A stretch of 40,191 nucleotides of DNA from JAJPHT01 sp035526585 (GTDB taxonomy: Archaea; Thermoplasmatota; SW-10-69-26; JACQPN01; JAJPHT01). The notes beneath the pieces were generated by a model, which did not search any database, was not told the DNA's origin, and saw only the letters and a program-made list of their open reading frames with translations. The stretch is from NCBI GenBank assembly GCA_035526585.1, contig DATLCC010000081.1:1-40191 (forward strand), in the 5' to 3' direction. Every line of letters begins with the position of its first letter. Within the stretch, counting starts at the first letter, position 1. This document shows, in pieces, positions 16,021-23,132 of this stretch. The translations under genes were made by a program, and so were the position numbers.

Positions 16021-16533
16021 TCAGGGGAGGAGCCGGCTGTCCACCCCCGTCACTCCGTCAGGCCCGACGACGCAGGTCTCCGCGATGCAGACCGTGCCGT
16101 ATCCTTGGCCGTAGCAGGACTCGCTGTAGCCCACCATCACGATGACACCCGAATTCTCGCACTCGCCTTCGGTGCAGTAGCGGTTCGTGCCGATGCCGGT
16201 GACCATGACGACCACGCCGAAGTTGCGGCAGGCACCCTCGCCCTCCCCCACGTCGTCGACGAGATTGCGAAGCGCTGTGGGCCGGAAGGGCGCCGCATCG
16301 TCCCGCGCGGACGAGGCGACCTCGATGAGCTCGAGGGTCGTGAAGTTCTCGCACTCGAGCGGCGTGTCCTCCACGAGCGGCCCGTAGATCTGGCAGGCGA
16401 ACTTCGATCCCCAGCACACGGGGTCGGTCGCCGCGCCGCACGGGGGCCGCGTGGGGTAGGTCGCACTCGCGTGCGGCATCGCCGCGAGGCACGCGAGGAC
16501 GACAAGGGCGAGCGCGAGGAAGGGGCGGGTCAT
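16021..16533 (-). CDS. secreted Cys-rich protein, unknown function
   Basis: 170 residues from ATG 16533, with AGAGGA about 8 nt upstream. The signal peptide (MTRPFLALALVVLACLAAM, cut near ASA) leads to a mature protein with more than ten Cys. It repeats a short pattern: AC-x-NFGVVVMVTGIG-x-N-x-YCTEGECEN, then SGVIVMVGYSESCYG-xx-YGTVCIAETC. The upstream neighbour has the related ACSNYGVQTQVTVVG-x-N-xx-NCTIQHCE. The repeated alternation of CxN, VxVxG and CT/CE suggests small disulfide-held beta units. No known family. It ends next to a bidirectional hairpin. Confidence 0.65.
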   Translation of the reverse strand: MTRPFLALALVVLACLAAMPHASATYPTRPPCGAATDPVCWGSKFACQIYGPLVEDTPLECENFTTLELIEVASSARDDAAPFRPTALRNLVDDVGEGEGACRNFGVVVMVTGIGTNRYCTEGECENSGVIVMVGYSESCYGQGYGTVCIAETCVVGPDGVTGVDSRLLP

Positions 16534-16556
16534 GGTGGGTCCTCTCCTCGATCGCT

Positions 16557-17012
16557 TCAGGCGAGCTCGACGAGCGTGGGGCCGATCAGCTCGGAGAGCT
16601 CGCCGAAGCATTCGGGGTCGTTCAAGGCGTCCAGGAACGTGGGGTGCGTGCGGGAGTCGGAGCTCATCGCGTCGAGGAGGCGCGAGTCCTCGCAGCCGCC
16701 GCTGCCGGGGTCAGGGTCGCCGCCGCCGGCGCTCTGGTCGCACGCCGCGCCCGCGCTCGCTTCCGCGCCAGCTTCGCCATCGCCCGCGGCCGTGCCCACG
16801 CCGACGCCCGCCGCGCCTGCGCCCTGGGGCCCGGTCTCGCAGTGCTGGATGGTGCAGTTCATATTCTCATTGTCGCCGACGACCGTCACCTGCGTCTGCA
16901 CGCCGTAGTTCGAACAGGCGTGCGAGGGCTCTTCCGCGGCGACCGCGCCCGCGAGGAGTGTGAAGCCGGCGGTCAGGAGGAGGATCGTCGTTCCGAGGGT
17001 TCGCATCTGCAT
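16557..17012 (-). CDS. secreted Cys-containing protein, paralogous motif to the next gene
   Basis: 151 residues from ATG 17012 (other starts: ATG 17006 and TTG 17021). The signal sequence (TLGTTILLLTAGFTLLAGAV) is followed by the motif ACSNYGVQTQVTVVGDNENM with a downstream NCTIQHCETG, which the following gene also carries. A Gly/Ala-rich linker and a C-terminal segment with CEDSRLLDAMSS and a last Cys (DPECFGEL) complete it. The 23-nt gap to the next gene suggests one transcript. A CTATCTTAG sequence on the minus strand near 17095 is a possible TATA element, giving a leader of about 50-60 nt. Function unknown. Confidence 0.62.
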   Translation of the reverse strand: MQMRTLGTTILLLTAGFTLLAGAVAAEEPSHACSNYGVQTQVTVVGDNENMNCTIQHCETGPQGAGAAGVGVGTAAGDGEAGAEASAGAACDQSAGGGDPDPGSGGCEDSRLLDAMSSDSRTHPTFLDALNDPECFGELSELIGPTLVELA

Positions 17013-17135
17013 GGTTCTCAAGTTTCCCGAGGCGTCCTGCGCCTCTGGACCACCGAAGCATGCGGGGGGACATACCGTGATCGGCGCGGCGGATGCTAAG
17101 ATAGCGCCATCGTTTCTGAGCGAGGCGAAGCCTCG

Positions 17136-17233
17136 CTCCTTCCTCCTTCCTTCCTTCCTTCCTTCCTTCCTTTCTTCCTTTCTTCCTCCTTCTGAGGTTG
17201 CAGGAAGAAAGGAAGGAGGAAGCAGGAAGGAGG
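17136..17233. repeat. (TTCC)n pyrimidine tract with purine-rich inverted copy
   Basis: 58 nt of pure pyrimidine (17136-17193), mostly TTCC units, is followed by a purine-rich stretch to 17233. CCTTCCTTTCTTCCT (17165-17179) is a perfect reverse complement of 17202-17216. It can form a hairpin or triplex and lies where the PIN toxin gene should end. Confidence 0.8.
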
Positions 17234-17629
17234 TAGACGACGCGGATCAAGAAATCCGCGGCGCGGACAATGGCAATCCCACGGAAGACCTTCAGCTTGA
17301 GCAGGTGGCGGTCGCCGGTCACGATGCGGTCTGCGCCAGCGGCGAGTGCACATGCCAGGACCCGATCGTCGCTTGGGTCCTCCGTCACGATGGCCAGCCG
17401 ATCTTTCGGATCACGATCGTCGCCATGCGGGCGATCGATCGGAGATAGGCCGCAGTGTCGACTTTCGGGTAGTCGAACTTCTCGAGCAGCACGCGTTCTG
17501 CCTCGGCGAGAAGGGGCGGCGAGACCGCGAGCTCGTGCCGTCCCTCCATGCACATAGCGAGAAGCCGCCTCCCTTGCCGTTCCAGAACAGCGCGCTGATC
17601 AGAATGTTCGTGTCGAGCACGAGCCTCAT
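17230..17629 (-). pseudogene. PIN-domain toxin, broken by two frameshifts
   Basis: Three frames together spell a full PIN domain of the COG1569 kind. Frame one gives MRLVLDTNILISALFWNGKG from ATG 17629. After a shift at a GGAGGCGGC run near 17566, frame two gives RLLAMCMEGRHELAVSPPLL and KFDYPKVDTAAYLRSIAR. After a second shift near 17410, frame three gives DRLAIVTEDPSDDRVLACAL, AAGADRIVTGDRHLLKL and AADFL. The acidic catalytic residues (D6, the EDPSDD group, and GD in VTGDRHL) survive. The start overlaps the antitoxin stop as ATGA. No stop is found at the expected end, where the TTCC tract begins. It could be a decayed toxin or, less likely, two assembly errors. Confidence 0.75.
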
Positions 17630-17889
17630 TCGCCGGACCTCGTCTCACGGATGGCTCGTGAGACGGCGCGGCGATCGATCTTCTTCCTTTTCGCAAAGGC
17701 CTGACCCTTTGCCAGGATCGCCTTGAGCTCCTCCACGTCCGGCGTCGCGACCCGCTTGAGGACGATGGTATCGCCCTCACCGTAGACCGCGAAGATCTCC
17801 CCCTCGCGCAGATGGATCGCGTCGCGGATCGCTTGCGGGATGACCACTTGTCCACGCGAGGAGACGCGCGTCGTGTCGGCTTCCGTCAT
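17626..17889 (-). CDS. AbrB/SpoVT-type antitoxin
   Basis: 87 residues. The swapped-hairpin AbrB domain is in the first 45 residues (TRVSSRGQVVIPQAIRDAI, LREGEIFAVYGEGDTIVLKR), followed by a charged tail (KGQAFAKRKKIDRRAVSRAI) that would bind the toxin. It overlaps the PIN gene by ATGA, the standard operon form of this toxin-antitoxin class. The antitoxin frame is intact although the toxin is broken. A palindrome 11 bp upstream of the ATG is a likely autoregulatory site. Confidence 0.88.
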   Translation of the reverse strand: MTEADTTRVSSRGQVVIPQAIRDAIHLREGEIFAVYGEGDTIVLKRVATPDVEELKAILAKGQAFAKRKKIDRRAVSRAIRETRSGE

Positions 17890-17899
17890 GGTAAGAAAA

Positions 17900-17912
17900 T
17901 AAGTGATACTTA
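17900..17912 (-). promoter_or_regulatory. palindrome at the antitoxin promoter
   Basis: TAAGTGATACTTA, perfect 5-bp arms with a 3-nt centre, flanked by further GTAAG/CTTAC halves. It is AT-rich in a GC-rich region and lies 11 bp before the antitoxin start, so it may combine the promoter TATA element with an AbrB operator. Confidence 0.55.
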
Positions 17913-17961
17913 CTCATCAAGCTGTCGCCGACCAGAATGCGCTGATTGGCACGCGCGATCA

Positions 17962-18066
17962 CGACGGAAACCGGAGAAGCCGAAGGTGATGCCGAAGAAC
18001 CGAAGGATGGAATACGCCCTCGACCTCAGGCGCCTCCGGAGCTCTTCGGGTCTCCGGTTTCCGTCG
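17962..18066. repeat. 23-24-bp inverted repeat enclosing about 58 bp
   Basis: The left arm 17962-17985 (core CGACGGAAACCGGAGA) and the right arm 18044-18066 (core TCTCCGGTTTCCGTCG) are almost perfect reverse complements. It lies between the antitoxin promoter and the stop of the membrane gene at 18093. It may be a terminator of that gene or the terminal repeats of a tiny element; no target-site duplication was seen. Confidence 0.65.
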
Positions 18067-18092
18067 CGTGAAGCGCCGGAGCAGCCGAGTGC

Positions 18093-18641
18093 TCATCCGG
18101 GTATCACGTCGCCTCTTTCGAGGATGTCACGGAGGACGCCCCCGCCGAGGGACGCTTGCTCGTCAGCGCCGCCATGTGAACTCGAATTCATCGGCGTGAT
18201 CGGATGGGCCAGCGGAATGACAGTAGTGATCGGCGGGACCTCGCGGCGAAAGCGCTTCCAGATCGCAACGGACATGATCACGAATGCGGGGATCGTCGGG
18301 AATGGTACGAATCCCAGGAGAAGCGTGCCAAGCCAGAGCCCGAGACCGCCCGGCATTCCCACATAGGCCGCCCACACCGCGAGGACTGTGAGGCCGCCAT
18401 ACGCGGTTTTCCACGACCAGTGATGGTCGCTGCGTCGTATCACGAGGCCGATCAGGTAGCGCGCGGTCGGCGCTCCGACTGCCATCGAAAGGACCGCCGG
18501 GAAGTCGAAGACGGACTCCCGTGTGTGCGAGATTTCCTTCGCGATCCCTGTGACGATCGCGAGGAGCATCGAGCTCGTGACGATGATCCATGCCACCAGG
18601 AACCGTCGCGCGAGCTTGCGTCGCGGCGCATCCTGCGACAT
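18093..18641 (-). CDS. membrane protein of unknown function
   Basis: 182 residues from ATG 18641 (MSQDAPRRK), with AGGGCTGCC before it. About four membrane spans are visible: FLVAWIIVTSSMLLAIVTGI, VFDFPAVLSMAVGAPTARYL, GGLTVLAVWAAYVGMPGGLG and LWLGTLLLGFVPFPTIPAFV, the last followed by the basic IWKRFRREVPP. The C-terminal 40 residues are hydrophilic. No family or catalytic motif is recognised. The start lies 8 bp beyond a duplicated etfA tail, so the gene may have been joined to the etf transcript by a rearrangement. An upstream extension of the frame is only a shadow of that tail. Confidence 0.65.
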   Translation of the reverse strand: MSQDAPRRKLARRFLVAWIIVTSSMLLAIVTGIAKEISHTRESVFDFPAVLSMAVGAPTARYLIGLVIRRSDHHWSWKTAYGGLTVLAVWAAYVGMPGGLGLWLGTLLLGFVPFPTIPAFVIMSVAIWKRFRREVPPITTVIPLAHPITPMNSSSHGGADEQASLGGGVLRDILERGDVIPG

Positions 18642-18648
18642 GGCAGCC

Positions 18649-18720
18649 CTACTTCCGCGCCTTGCGCCTCTTGATCTCTTCCGTGAGCGCCGGAAGGATC
18701 TTCGTCGCATCGCCGACACG
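18649..18720 (-). pseudogene. remnant duplicate of the etfA 3' end
   Basis: On the minus strand this reads VGDATKILPALTEEIKRRK, then ARK and a stop. The true etfA ends VGDATKILPALTAELQRRK, then QKK and a stop. The alignment is collinear over about 24 codons without gaps, and many differences are at third positions. No upstream etfA-like sequence precedes it; only a hairpin-rich 57-bp spacer separates it from the etfA stop. It is a tail left from a tandem duplication or a second, deleted etfA gene. Confidence 0.8.
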
Positions 18721-18776
18721 GACGCGTCGCCTGCGGGCGACCGGGCGCTACGCGCCCTCGCGTCCTATCGGCGATG

Positions 18777-19832
18777 CTACTTCTTCTGCTTCCTGCGCTG
18801 CAGCTCCGCTGTCAGCGCAGGAAGGATCTTGGTAGCATCGCCGACGACGCCGATGTCTGCGAAGCCGAAGATGGGCGCCTTCTTGTCGCTGTTCACCGCG
18901 ACGACGGTGCCCGACTCCTGCATGCCGGCGAGGTGCTGCACGGCGCCGCTGATGCCGGCGGCGAGGTAGAGCTTGGGGCGTACGGTCGTTCCGGTCTGGC
19001 CGACCTGGTGCGTGCGGCTGATCCAGCCCGCGTCGACGATCTTGCGGCTCGCGCCGACGGCGGCGCCCAGCTCGCGGGCGCAGTCCTCGATGAGCTTGAG
19101 GTTCTCCTTCTTGCCGAGGCCCATGCCGCCGGAGACGATGAACTCGGCCTTGTCGATGTGCGCGCCCTTCTCGGCGAGCTTCTCGAACTTGATGACGCGC
19201 GAGTGGTACTTGCCCGAGAGGGGCATGTCCGTGATCTTCTCGATCGTGCCCTTGCGAGCGTCGTTGCGCTCCATCGGGACGAACGTGTTCGGGCGCGCGG
19301 AGGCGATCCACGGGCGGTGCTTGGGGCAGACGATGCCGGCGAGGATCTTGCCGCCGAAGGCCGGGCGGAGCATGATGAGCTCCCACTCGTTCTTGGCTTC
19401 CACCTTGGCATGGTCCCACTCGAGCTTCGTCGCGTCGGCCGTGCAGCCCGTGTGCGTGCGCACGGCGATGCGGCTGCCGAAGTCGCGGCCCGTGTGGGTC
19501 GCGCCGATGAGGAAGACCTCGGGCTTGCGGTCGTGCACGAGTTTCGCGCACGCTTCCACGTACGGCTCCGTCGCGTACTGCGCGAAGATGGGCGCGTCGA
19601 CGTAGATCACGTGGTCCGCGCCGTACGCGATCGTCTCCTTCGCGAGGCTGTCGTTGTTGGTGCCAAGGAGGATGCCGGTGAGGGGGACCTTGCGCTGGTC
19701 GGCGAGCTCGCGGCCTTTCGCGAGAAGCTCGCGCGAGACGGGCGCGAGCTCGTTGGCGTGGTGCTCGATGAAGACCCAGAGTCCGGACCATTCGGCGACG
19801 GCGGCCGGGTTCTTGGGATCGATCTCAGGCAT
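18777..19832 (-). CDS. etfA: electron transfer flavoprotein alpha subunit
   Basis: 351 residues. The N-terminal domain (LWVFIEHHANELAPVSRELL, ADHVIYVDAPIF, IGATHTGRDFGSRIAVRTHT) is followed by the FAD-binding C-terminal domain with SRKIVDAGWI, HQVGQTGTTVRPKLYLAAGI, SGAVQHLAGM and VVAVNSDKKAPIF. The ETF heterodimer moves electrons from flavin dehydrogenases to a membrane quinone oxidoreductase or, in some archaea, bifurcates electrons; the sequence read by eye does not settle which. The start is one base from the etfB stop, so the two are co-translated. A 70-bp copy of its tail lies downstream. Confidence 0.95.
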   Translation of the reverse strand: MPEIDPKNPAAVAEWSGLWVFIEHHANELAPVSRELLAKGRELADQRKVPLTGILLGTNNDSLAKETIAYGADHVIYVDAPIFAQYATEPYVEACAKLVHDRKPEVFLIGATHTGRDFGSRIAVRTHTGCTADATKLEWDHAKVEAKNEWELIMLRPAFGGKILAGIVCPKHRPWIASARPNTFVPMERNDARKGTIEKITDMPLSGKYHSRVIKFEKLAEKGAHIDKAEFIVSGGMGLGKKENLKLIEDCARELGAAVGASRKIVDAGWISRTHQVGQTGTTVRPKLYLAAGISGAVQHLAGMQESGTVVAVNSDKKAPIFGFADIGVVGDATKILPALTAELQRRKQKK

Positions 19833-19833
19833 C

Positions 19834-20811
19834 TCAGTTCCCTCCCTTCAGGTGCTTGAGGAGTCCGCGCGCTTCGAGAGCGTCCGCGAGCTTCTTCGCG
19901 GCGGCCGTGGGGTCTGCGTCCTCGATCCACTCGGTCTTCTTGTCGCCGACGTCGATCGTGATGATCTTGCCGACGACGGTGGGCGAGCCCTTGAGGCCGA
20001 GCTTCGTGGGGTCGATGTCCTTGAGCGCGTCCTTCGTCCAGTAGGATATCTCGAACGTCTTCTGCGCCATGATCTTGCGCGCGAGCTGCGGCGCGCGGGG
20101 CGTGTTGATGCCGAGGTTGACGGACAGGACGGCGGGCAGGTCCGCCTCCCATGTGGAGCGCGCGCCTTCGAGGTCCTGCGTGCAGTGGACCTTGAAGTTG
20201 GGCACGGCCTCGACCTTGCCGTTCACGGGCTTGCCGTCGGCGCCGATGAGCGTGACGTCCTTGATGTAGGTGACCTGGGGCCAGGAGTTCCACTCGGCGA
20301 TGCCGGGGCCGGTCTGGCCCGTCGAGCTGTCGGTGGTCTCTTCGCCGGTGATCACGAGGTCGACCTTGCCGAAGACGGGCTTGTCCTTGCCGACGAGCCA
20401 CGGCGCGCTCGGGGGCGTGGGCTTGCCGTCGGGCTGCGTGGGCGGGGGCGGGAGCGCGCCCTTGTACTCGCCCTGCTTGAGGGCCGAGATCGCGCGGATG
20501 CCTGCCGCGAGCGTGTAGCTCGTGGGGTACGTGTCGCTGCCCGCGAAGGCGCGGTCGGAGAGGAGGATCGCGTCGTCGGCGCCCATGGCGACGCACTCGC
20601 GCAGGAACGGCTCGCCAAAAGGCGGGCACATGGAGAGCACGGTGACCTTCGCGCCGTGCTTGTCCTTGAGCTGGAGCGCCATCTCGAGCGCGTTGAGGTC
20701 GGGAGGGTTGATGACGTTCGACGCGCCGGAGCGATCGAGCGTCTTCGTCTCGGGGTTGATGCGGATGTCCTGCGCGTTCGGAACGGGCTTCAGACAGACG
20801 ACGATGTGCAT
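19834..20811 (-). CDS. etfB: electron transfer flavoprotein beta subunit, with insertion
   Basis: 325 residues, about 60 longer than usual EtfB. The start MHIVVCLKPVPNAQDIRINP, INPPDLNALEMALQLKD, the AMP/FAD-site region LSDRAFAGSDTYPTSYTLAA, ITGEETTDSSTGQTGPGIAE and NLGINTPRAP match the family. The extra length is largely a Pro-rich insert after ISALKQGEYKGALPPPPTQP and a further segment before PNFKVH. ATG 20811 has AGGGG 8 nt upstream. It leads the etfBA operon. A 16-bp palindrome lies 102 bp upstream of the start. Confidence 0.93.
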   Translation of the reverse strand: MHIVVCLKPVPNAQDIRINPETKTLDRSGASNVINPPDLNALEMALQLKDKHGAKVTVLSMCPPFGEPFLRECVAMGADDAILLSDRAFAGSDTYPTSYTLAAGIRAISALKQGEYKGALPPPPTQPDGKPTPPSAPWLVGKDKPVFGKVDLVITGEETTDSSTGQTGPGIAEWNSWPQVTYIKDVTLIGADGKPVNGKVEAVPNFKVHCTQDLEGARSTWEADLPAVLSVNLGINTPRAPQLARKIMAQKTFEISYWTKDALKDIDPTKLGLKGSPTVVGKIITIDVGDKKTEWIEDADPTAAAKKLADALEARGLLKHLKGGN

Positions 20812-20913
20812 CAGGAGAACCCCTGGATGGCGCGCGATAATCGGGGGCCTCTCTTAACGGTTTCCGCCATACAGATGGCACGCGCAAGGCCAGCGCAAAC
20901 GCAAGGCCGACGT

Positions 20914-20929
20914 GTAACCGAAAGGTTAC
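20914..20929. promoter_or_regulatory. 16-bp palindromic operator candidate, copy 3
   Basis: GTAACCGAAAGGTTAC with perfect 6-bp arms (GTAACC/GGTTAC). It lies between the stop of the small gene at 20931 and the etfB start at 20811. Reading toward etfB it is followed by TTTGCGCTGG and later CCATC; copy 2 has TTTGCGCT then CCATC, and copy 4 has TGCGCTGG then CCATC. Confidence 0.7.
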
Positions 20930-20930
20930 G

Positions 20931-21206
20931 CTAGCGGCGCCGCGCGAGGCGCGCGCCAAGCGCCAGGGCGCCCAGACCCAGGACGAGCGGTGCGGGCACG
21001 ACGACGCGCCGCCCGGTCGGCCCCGTGGGCCGCTGCGCGACGGTCGAGGCCGGTTCGGCCACGGGCTCCGGTGTCATCGGCTCCGGCGTCTTGGATCGGG
21101 GCGAGAAGCCGCGGAGCGCCTTCAGGAGCGTCCAGCGCTCCTTCACGTCCACGCTCATCACGCTCACACGCCCGGTCGCGTCGACCGCCTGCGACGCCCG
21201 ACGCAT
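20931..21206 (-). CDS. small tail-anchored membrane protein
   Basis: 91 residues. The hydrophilic N-terminal part (VSVMSVDVKERWTLLKALRG) and a Pro/Thr-rich linker lead to a C-terminal hydrophobic segment (VVVPAPLVLGLGALALGARL) closed by ARRR. With no signal peptide the chain would be anchored by its tail, with most of the protein in the cytosol. The ATG lies 3 nt after the queE stop, so it is the second gene of a queE transcript. No family recognised. The etf operator candidate begins 1 bp beyond its stop. Confidence 0.55.
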   Translation of the reverse strand: MRRASQAVDATGRVSVMSVDVKERWTLLKALRGFSPRSKTPEPMTPEPVAEPASTVAQRPTGPTGRRVVVPAPLVLGLGALALGARLARRR

Positions 21207-21209
21207 GGA

Positions 21210-21902
21210 TCAGACACCCTTCTTGTGGCCCCAGATCACCTTGTGGAGCTGCGTCCCGACGCGCACGTCCAGGCCGTCCTCCAGCACCCACGCAGCGAGC
21301 GTCGCGAGGTCAGCCCGGTCGCCGACGATGCGGGTCTCGCCCACGGGATCGGGCGAGGCCCACATGGGCTGCATCAGGACCTCGCTGCGGATGTCGTGGG
21401 AGCGCAGGAGGTCGCGGGCGAACTCGTAGTCGCGGCGGTCGCTCACCACGAACTTGAGCTGGTCGTGCGGCCGCATGTGCGCGAGGTTCGCGAGGAGGTT
21501 GCGCTTCTGCATGTTGGACGAAGGGCACTTCACGTCCATCGAGAGCTGGAGCTTCTCGCGCGGCTGCAGCTTGTCCGCCGCGCCGACGTCGAGGCTGCCG
21601 CTCGTCTCCAGCACGACGAAGTAGCCTTCACGCAGCAGGCGGTCCATGAGCGCGAGGCAGGCGTCGTGCTGGTCGAGGGGCTCGCCGCCCGTGATGCACA
21701 CGCGCTTCGTCTTCACAGGAGCAAGGCGCTCCAGGACACGATCGATCGTCCAGTCGTCGCCGCCGTAGAACGAGTAGGTGGTGTCGCACCACGAGCAGCG
21801 CAGCGAGCATCCCGTGAAGCGGACGAACGTGGTCGGCAGGCCGACGGTGGCGCCTTCGCCCTGCACGGAGTGGAAGATCTCCGTGAGGCGCAGCGGCGTC
21901 AT
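21210..21902 (-). CDS. queE: 7-carboxy-7-deazaguanine synthase (radical SAM)
   Basis: 230 residues. LTEIFHSVQGEGATVGLPTT opens the protein, and the radical SAM cluster motif CSLRCSWC (C32, C36, C39) follows. CITGGEPLDQ, VVLETSGSLDVG and LSMDVKCPSS are further family marks. QueE converts 6-carboxytetrahydropterin to 7-carboxy-7-deazaguanine, a precursor of archaeosine in archaeal tRNA. The other pathway genes are not in the window. A GATATAG element on the minus strand at about 21967-21975 could be its TATA box, about 65-70 nt before the start. Confidence 0.94.
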   Translation of the reverse strand: MTPLRLTEIFHSVQGEGATVGLPTTFVRFTGCSLRCSWCDTTYSFYGGDDWTIDRVLERLAPVKTKRVCITGGEPLDQHDACLALMDRLLREGYFVVLETSGSLDVGAADKLQPREKLQLSMDVKCPSSNMQKRNLLANLAHMRPHDQLKFVVSDRRDYEFARDLLRSHDIRSEVLMQPMWASPDPVGETRIVGDRADLATLAAWVLEDGLDVRVGTQLHKVIWGHKKGV

Positions 21903-22086
21903 GCGGCGCTCAGACGCGGCCTGCTACAAAGGCGTTCCCCGCGCGGGACGCCCGGCGAACCACAACCTATATCGAAACGCCGACGAGCCCTGGGGCGTAC
22001 CGAACGCTTATCTAGGGGAAGTGCTCTGCGCCGGCACAGCCCCCGGGAAAACCGGGTTTCTTCTCCTGATAGGAGGTCACGATCTC

Positions 22087-22353
22087 ATGGCCGCCGACGA
22101 CCGTCTCACCCAACTGGCCGCAGTCATGGACCAGCTCATCGAGGACACGAGCGTGCCTCGCAACATCCGCCGCGGCGCCGACAACGCCAAGAAGGCCCTC
22201 CTCAACAAGTCGAACGCCCTCGACGTGCGCATCTCCAGCGCCGTCTCGGTGCTCGACGAGCTCGCGAACGATCCGAACATCCCGCTCCACGGCCGCACCA
22301 TCATCTGGAACATCATCAGCGGCCTCGAGACGGTCGCGCGCGCCGCGAAGTAG
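22087..22353 (+). CDS. UPF0147 family protein
   Basis: 88 residues, all helical, with the family sequence MDQLIEDTSVPRNIRRGADN, AKKALLN, SAVSVLDELANDPNIPLHGR and IIWNIISGLE. UPF0147 is a small conserved archaeal family of unknown function. The start has a strong GGAGGT at 9-10 nt, one of the clearest ribosome-binding sites in the window. The leader also holds a small CCCGG/CCGGG hairpin followed by TTTCTTCT, and CTTATCTA at 22007-22014 is a possible TATA box. The gene is divergent from queE. Confidence 0.9.
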   Translation: MAADDRLTQLAAVMDQLIEDTSVPRNIRRGADNAKKALLNKSNALDVRISSAVSVLDELANDPNIPLHGRTIIWNIISGLETVARAAK

Positions 22354-22390
22354 TCCACTGACGGTGGAGCAGGCGGGCATCGGCGCCTGC
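22354..22390 (+). terminator. two successive hairpins after UPF0147
   Basis: TCCAC/GTGGA (22354-22368) and GCAGGCG/CGCCTGC (22369-22390) lie back to back directly after the stop, and CGTTTTCC follows about 20 nt later. They are the likely end of the UPF0147 transcript. Confidence 0.5.
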
Positions 22391-22430
22391 GTCACAACTC
22401 GTTTTCCCAAGCGCGGCGACCGCGCCTCAC

Positions 22431-22784
22431 ATGATGCGCACCCTGATCGTCGCAGCCTGCGCCGTGGCACTCGCCATGGCCGGCTGCACCAGCAGCACGA
22501 ACGAGAACACGAACGACGGCGGCGCGGGCGGCTCGGACACCGGCGCCCTCGACAACCAGAGCTCCATGGGTTGCGACACCAACGCCAACGGCACCGACAC
22601 GAGCACGGGCGGCGCGACCGGCGGCGTCACGGGCACCGGCAGCGGGATGGGCACGACGGGCGCGAACGCGACGACGACCGGCACCGCGAACACGAGCGCC
22701 GATGGGTGCATGGGCGGCACGGGCTCCACGACCGCCGGCACGGGCGGCGCGGCGAACACGACGACGGGCGGCGTCTACGGCTGA
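22431..22784 (+). CDS. low-complexity lipoprotein
   Basis: 117 residues (ATG 22431 or 22434). A type II signal with lipobox AMAGC (Cys19) leads to a tail composed almost wholly of Gly, Thr, Ser, Asn and Ala. It contains repeats of the type TGGATGGVTGTGSGMGTTG and two Cys (MGCDTNANG, DGCMGGTG). Such tails are flexible, probably O-glycosylated surface stalks. The next gene has the same overall plan. The repetitive codons make frame choice less certain, but the intact lipobox supports this frame. Confidence 0.62.
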   Translation: MMRTLIVAACAVALAMAGCTSSTNENTNDGGAGGSDTGALDNQSSMGCDTNANGTDTSTGGATGGVTGTGSGMGTTGANATTTGTANTSADGCMGGTGSTTAGTGGAANTTTGGVYG

Positions 22785-22840
22785 GCATCGGCCACTCCAC
22801 CACAACGACTTCGGCGGCGAGCGACCCACGAAGGCCCGCC

Positions 22841-23131
22841 ATGACCCGCCTTCTCCTTCTTTCGACGATCGTCCTCGTCCTTGCCTTCGCCGGCTGCGCG
22901 ACCCCCTCGCAGGAAAGCACGGACCCGACCGAGCCCACGACGCCCACCGAGCACGCGTGCCTCGACAACAGCACGACGACGACCGCGGGCGGCTGCTTGA
23001 GCGCGAACGACTCGGCGCCGCCCGCGACCTCAGCGATGTGCGTCGAGGGCGCGGAAGTGTGCGACGACACGGCCGCGGAGCCAGCGCCCACGCCGACCTG
23101 GGCGCCCCCCGCGATCCCGGGCTCGGGCTGA
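22841..23131 (+). CDS. small lipoprotein
   Basis: 96 residues. The signal MTRLLLLSTIVLVLAFAGC has lipobox AFAGC with Cys19, followed by Thr/Pro/Glu-rich sequence. Four further Cys in two pairs (HACLDN, GGCLSA, AMCVEG, EVCDDT) and a Pro-rich end are present. It lies 56 bp after another lipoprotein gene on the same strand and stops 1 bp from the convergent CARF-like gene. No family recognised. Confidence 0.62.
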   Translation: MTRLLLLSTIVLVLAFAGCATPSQESTDPTEPTTPTEHACLDNSTTTTAGGCLSANDSAPPATSAMCVEGAEVCDDTAAEPAPTPTWAPPAIPGSG

Positions 23132-23132
23132 G

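Noticed and set aside
17777..17962. 61-residue minus frame overlapping the antitoxin start
   Set aside because: Out of frame with the intact AbrB gene and without motif.
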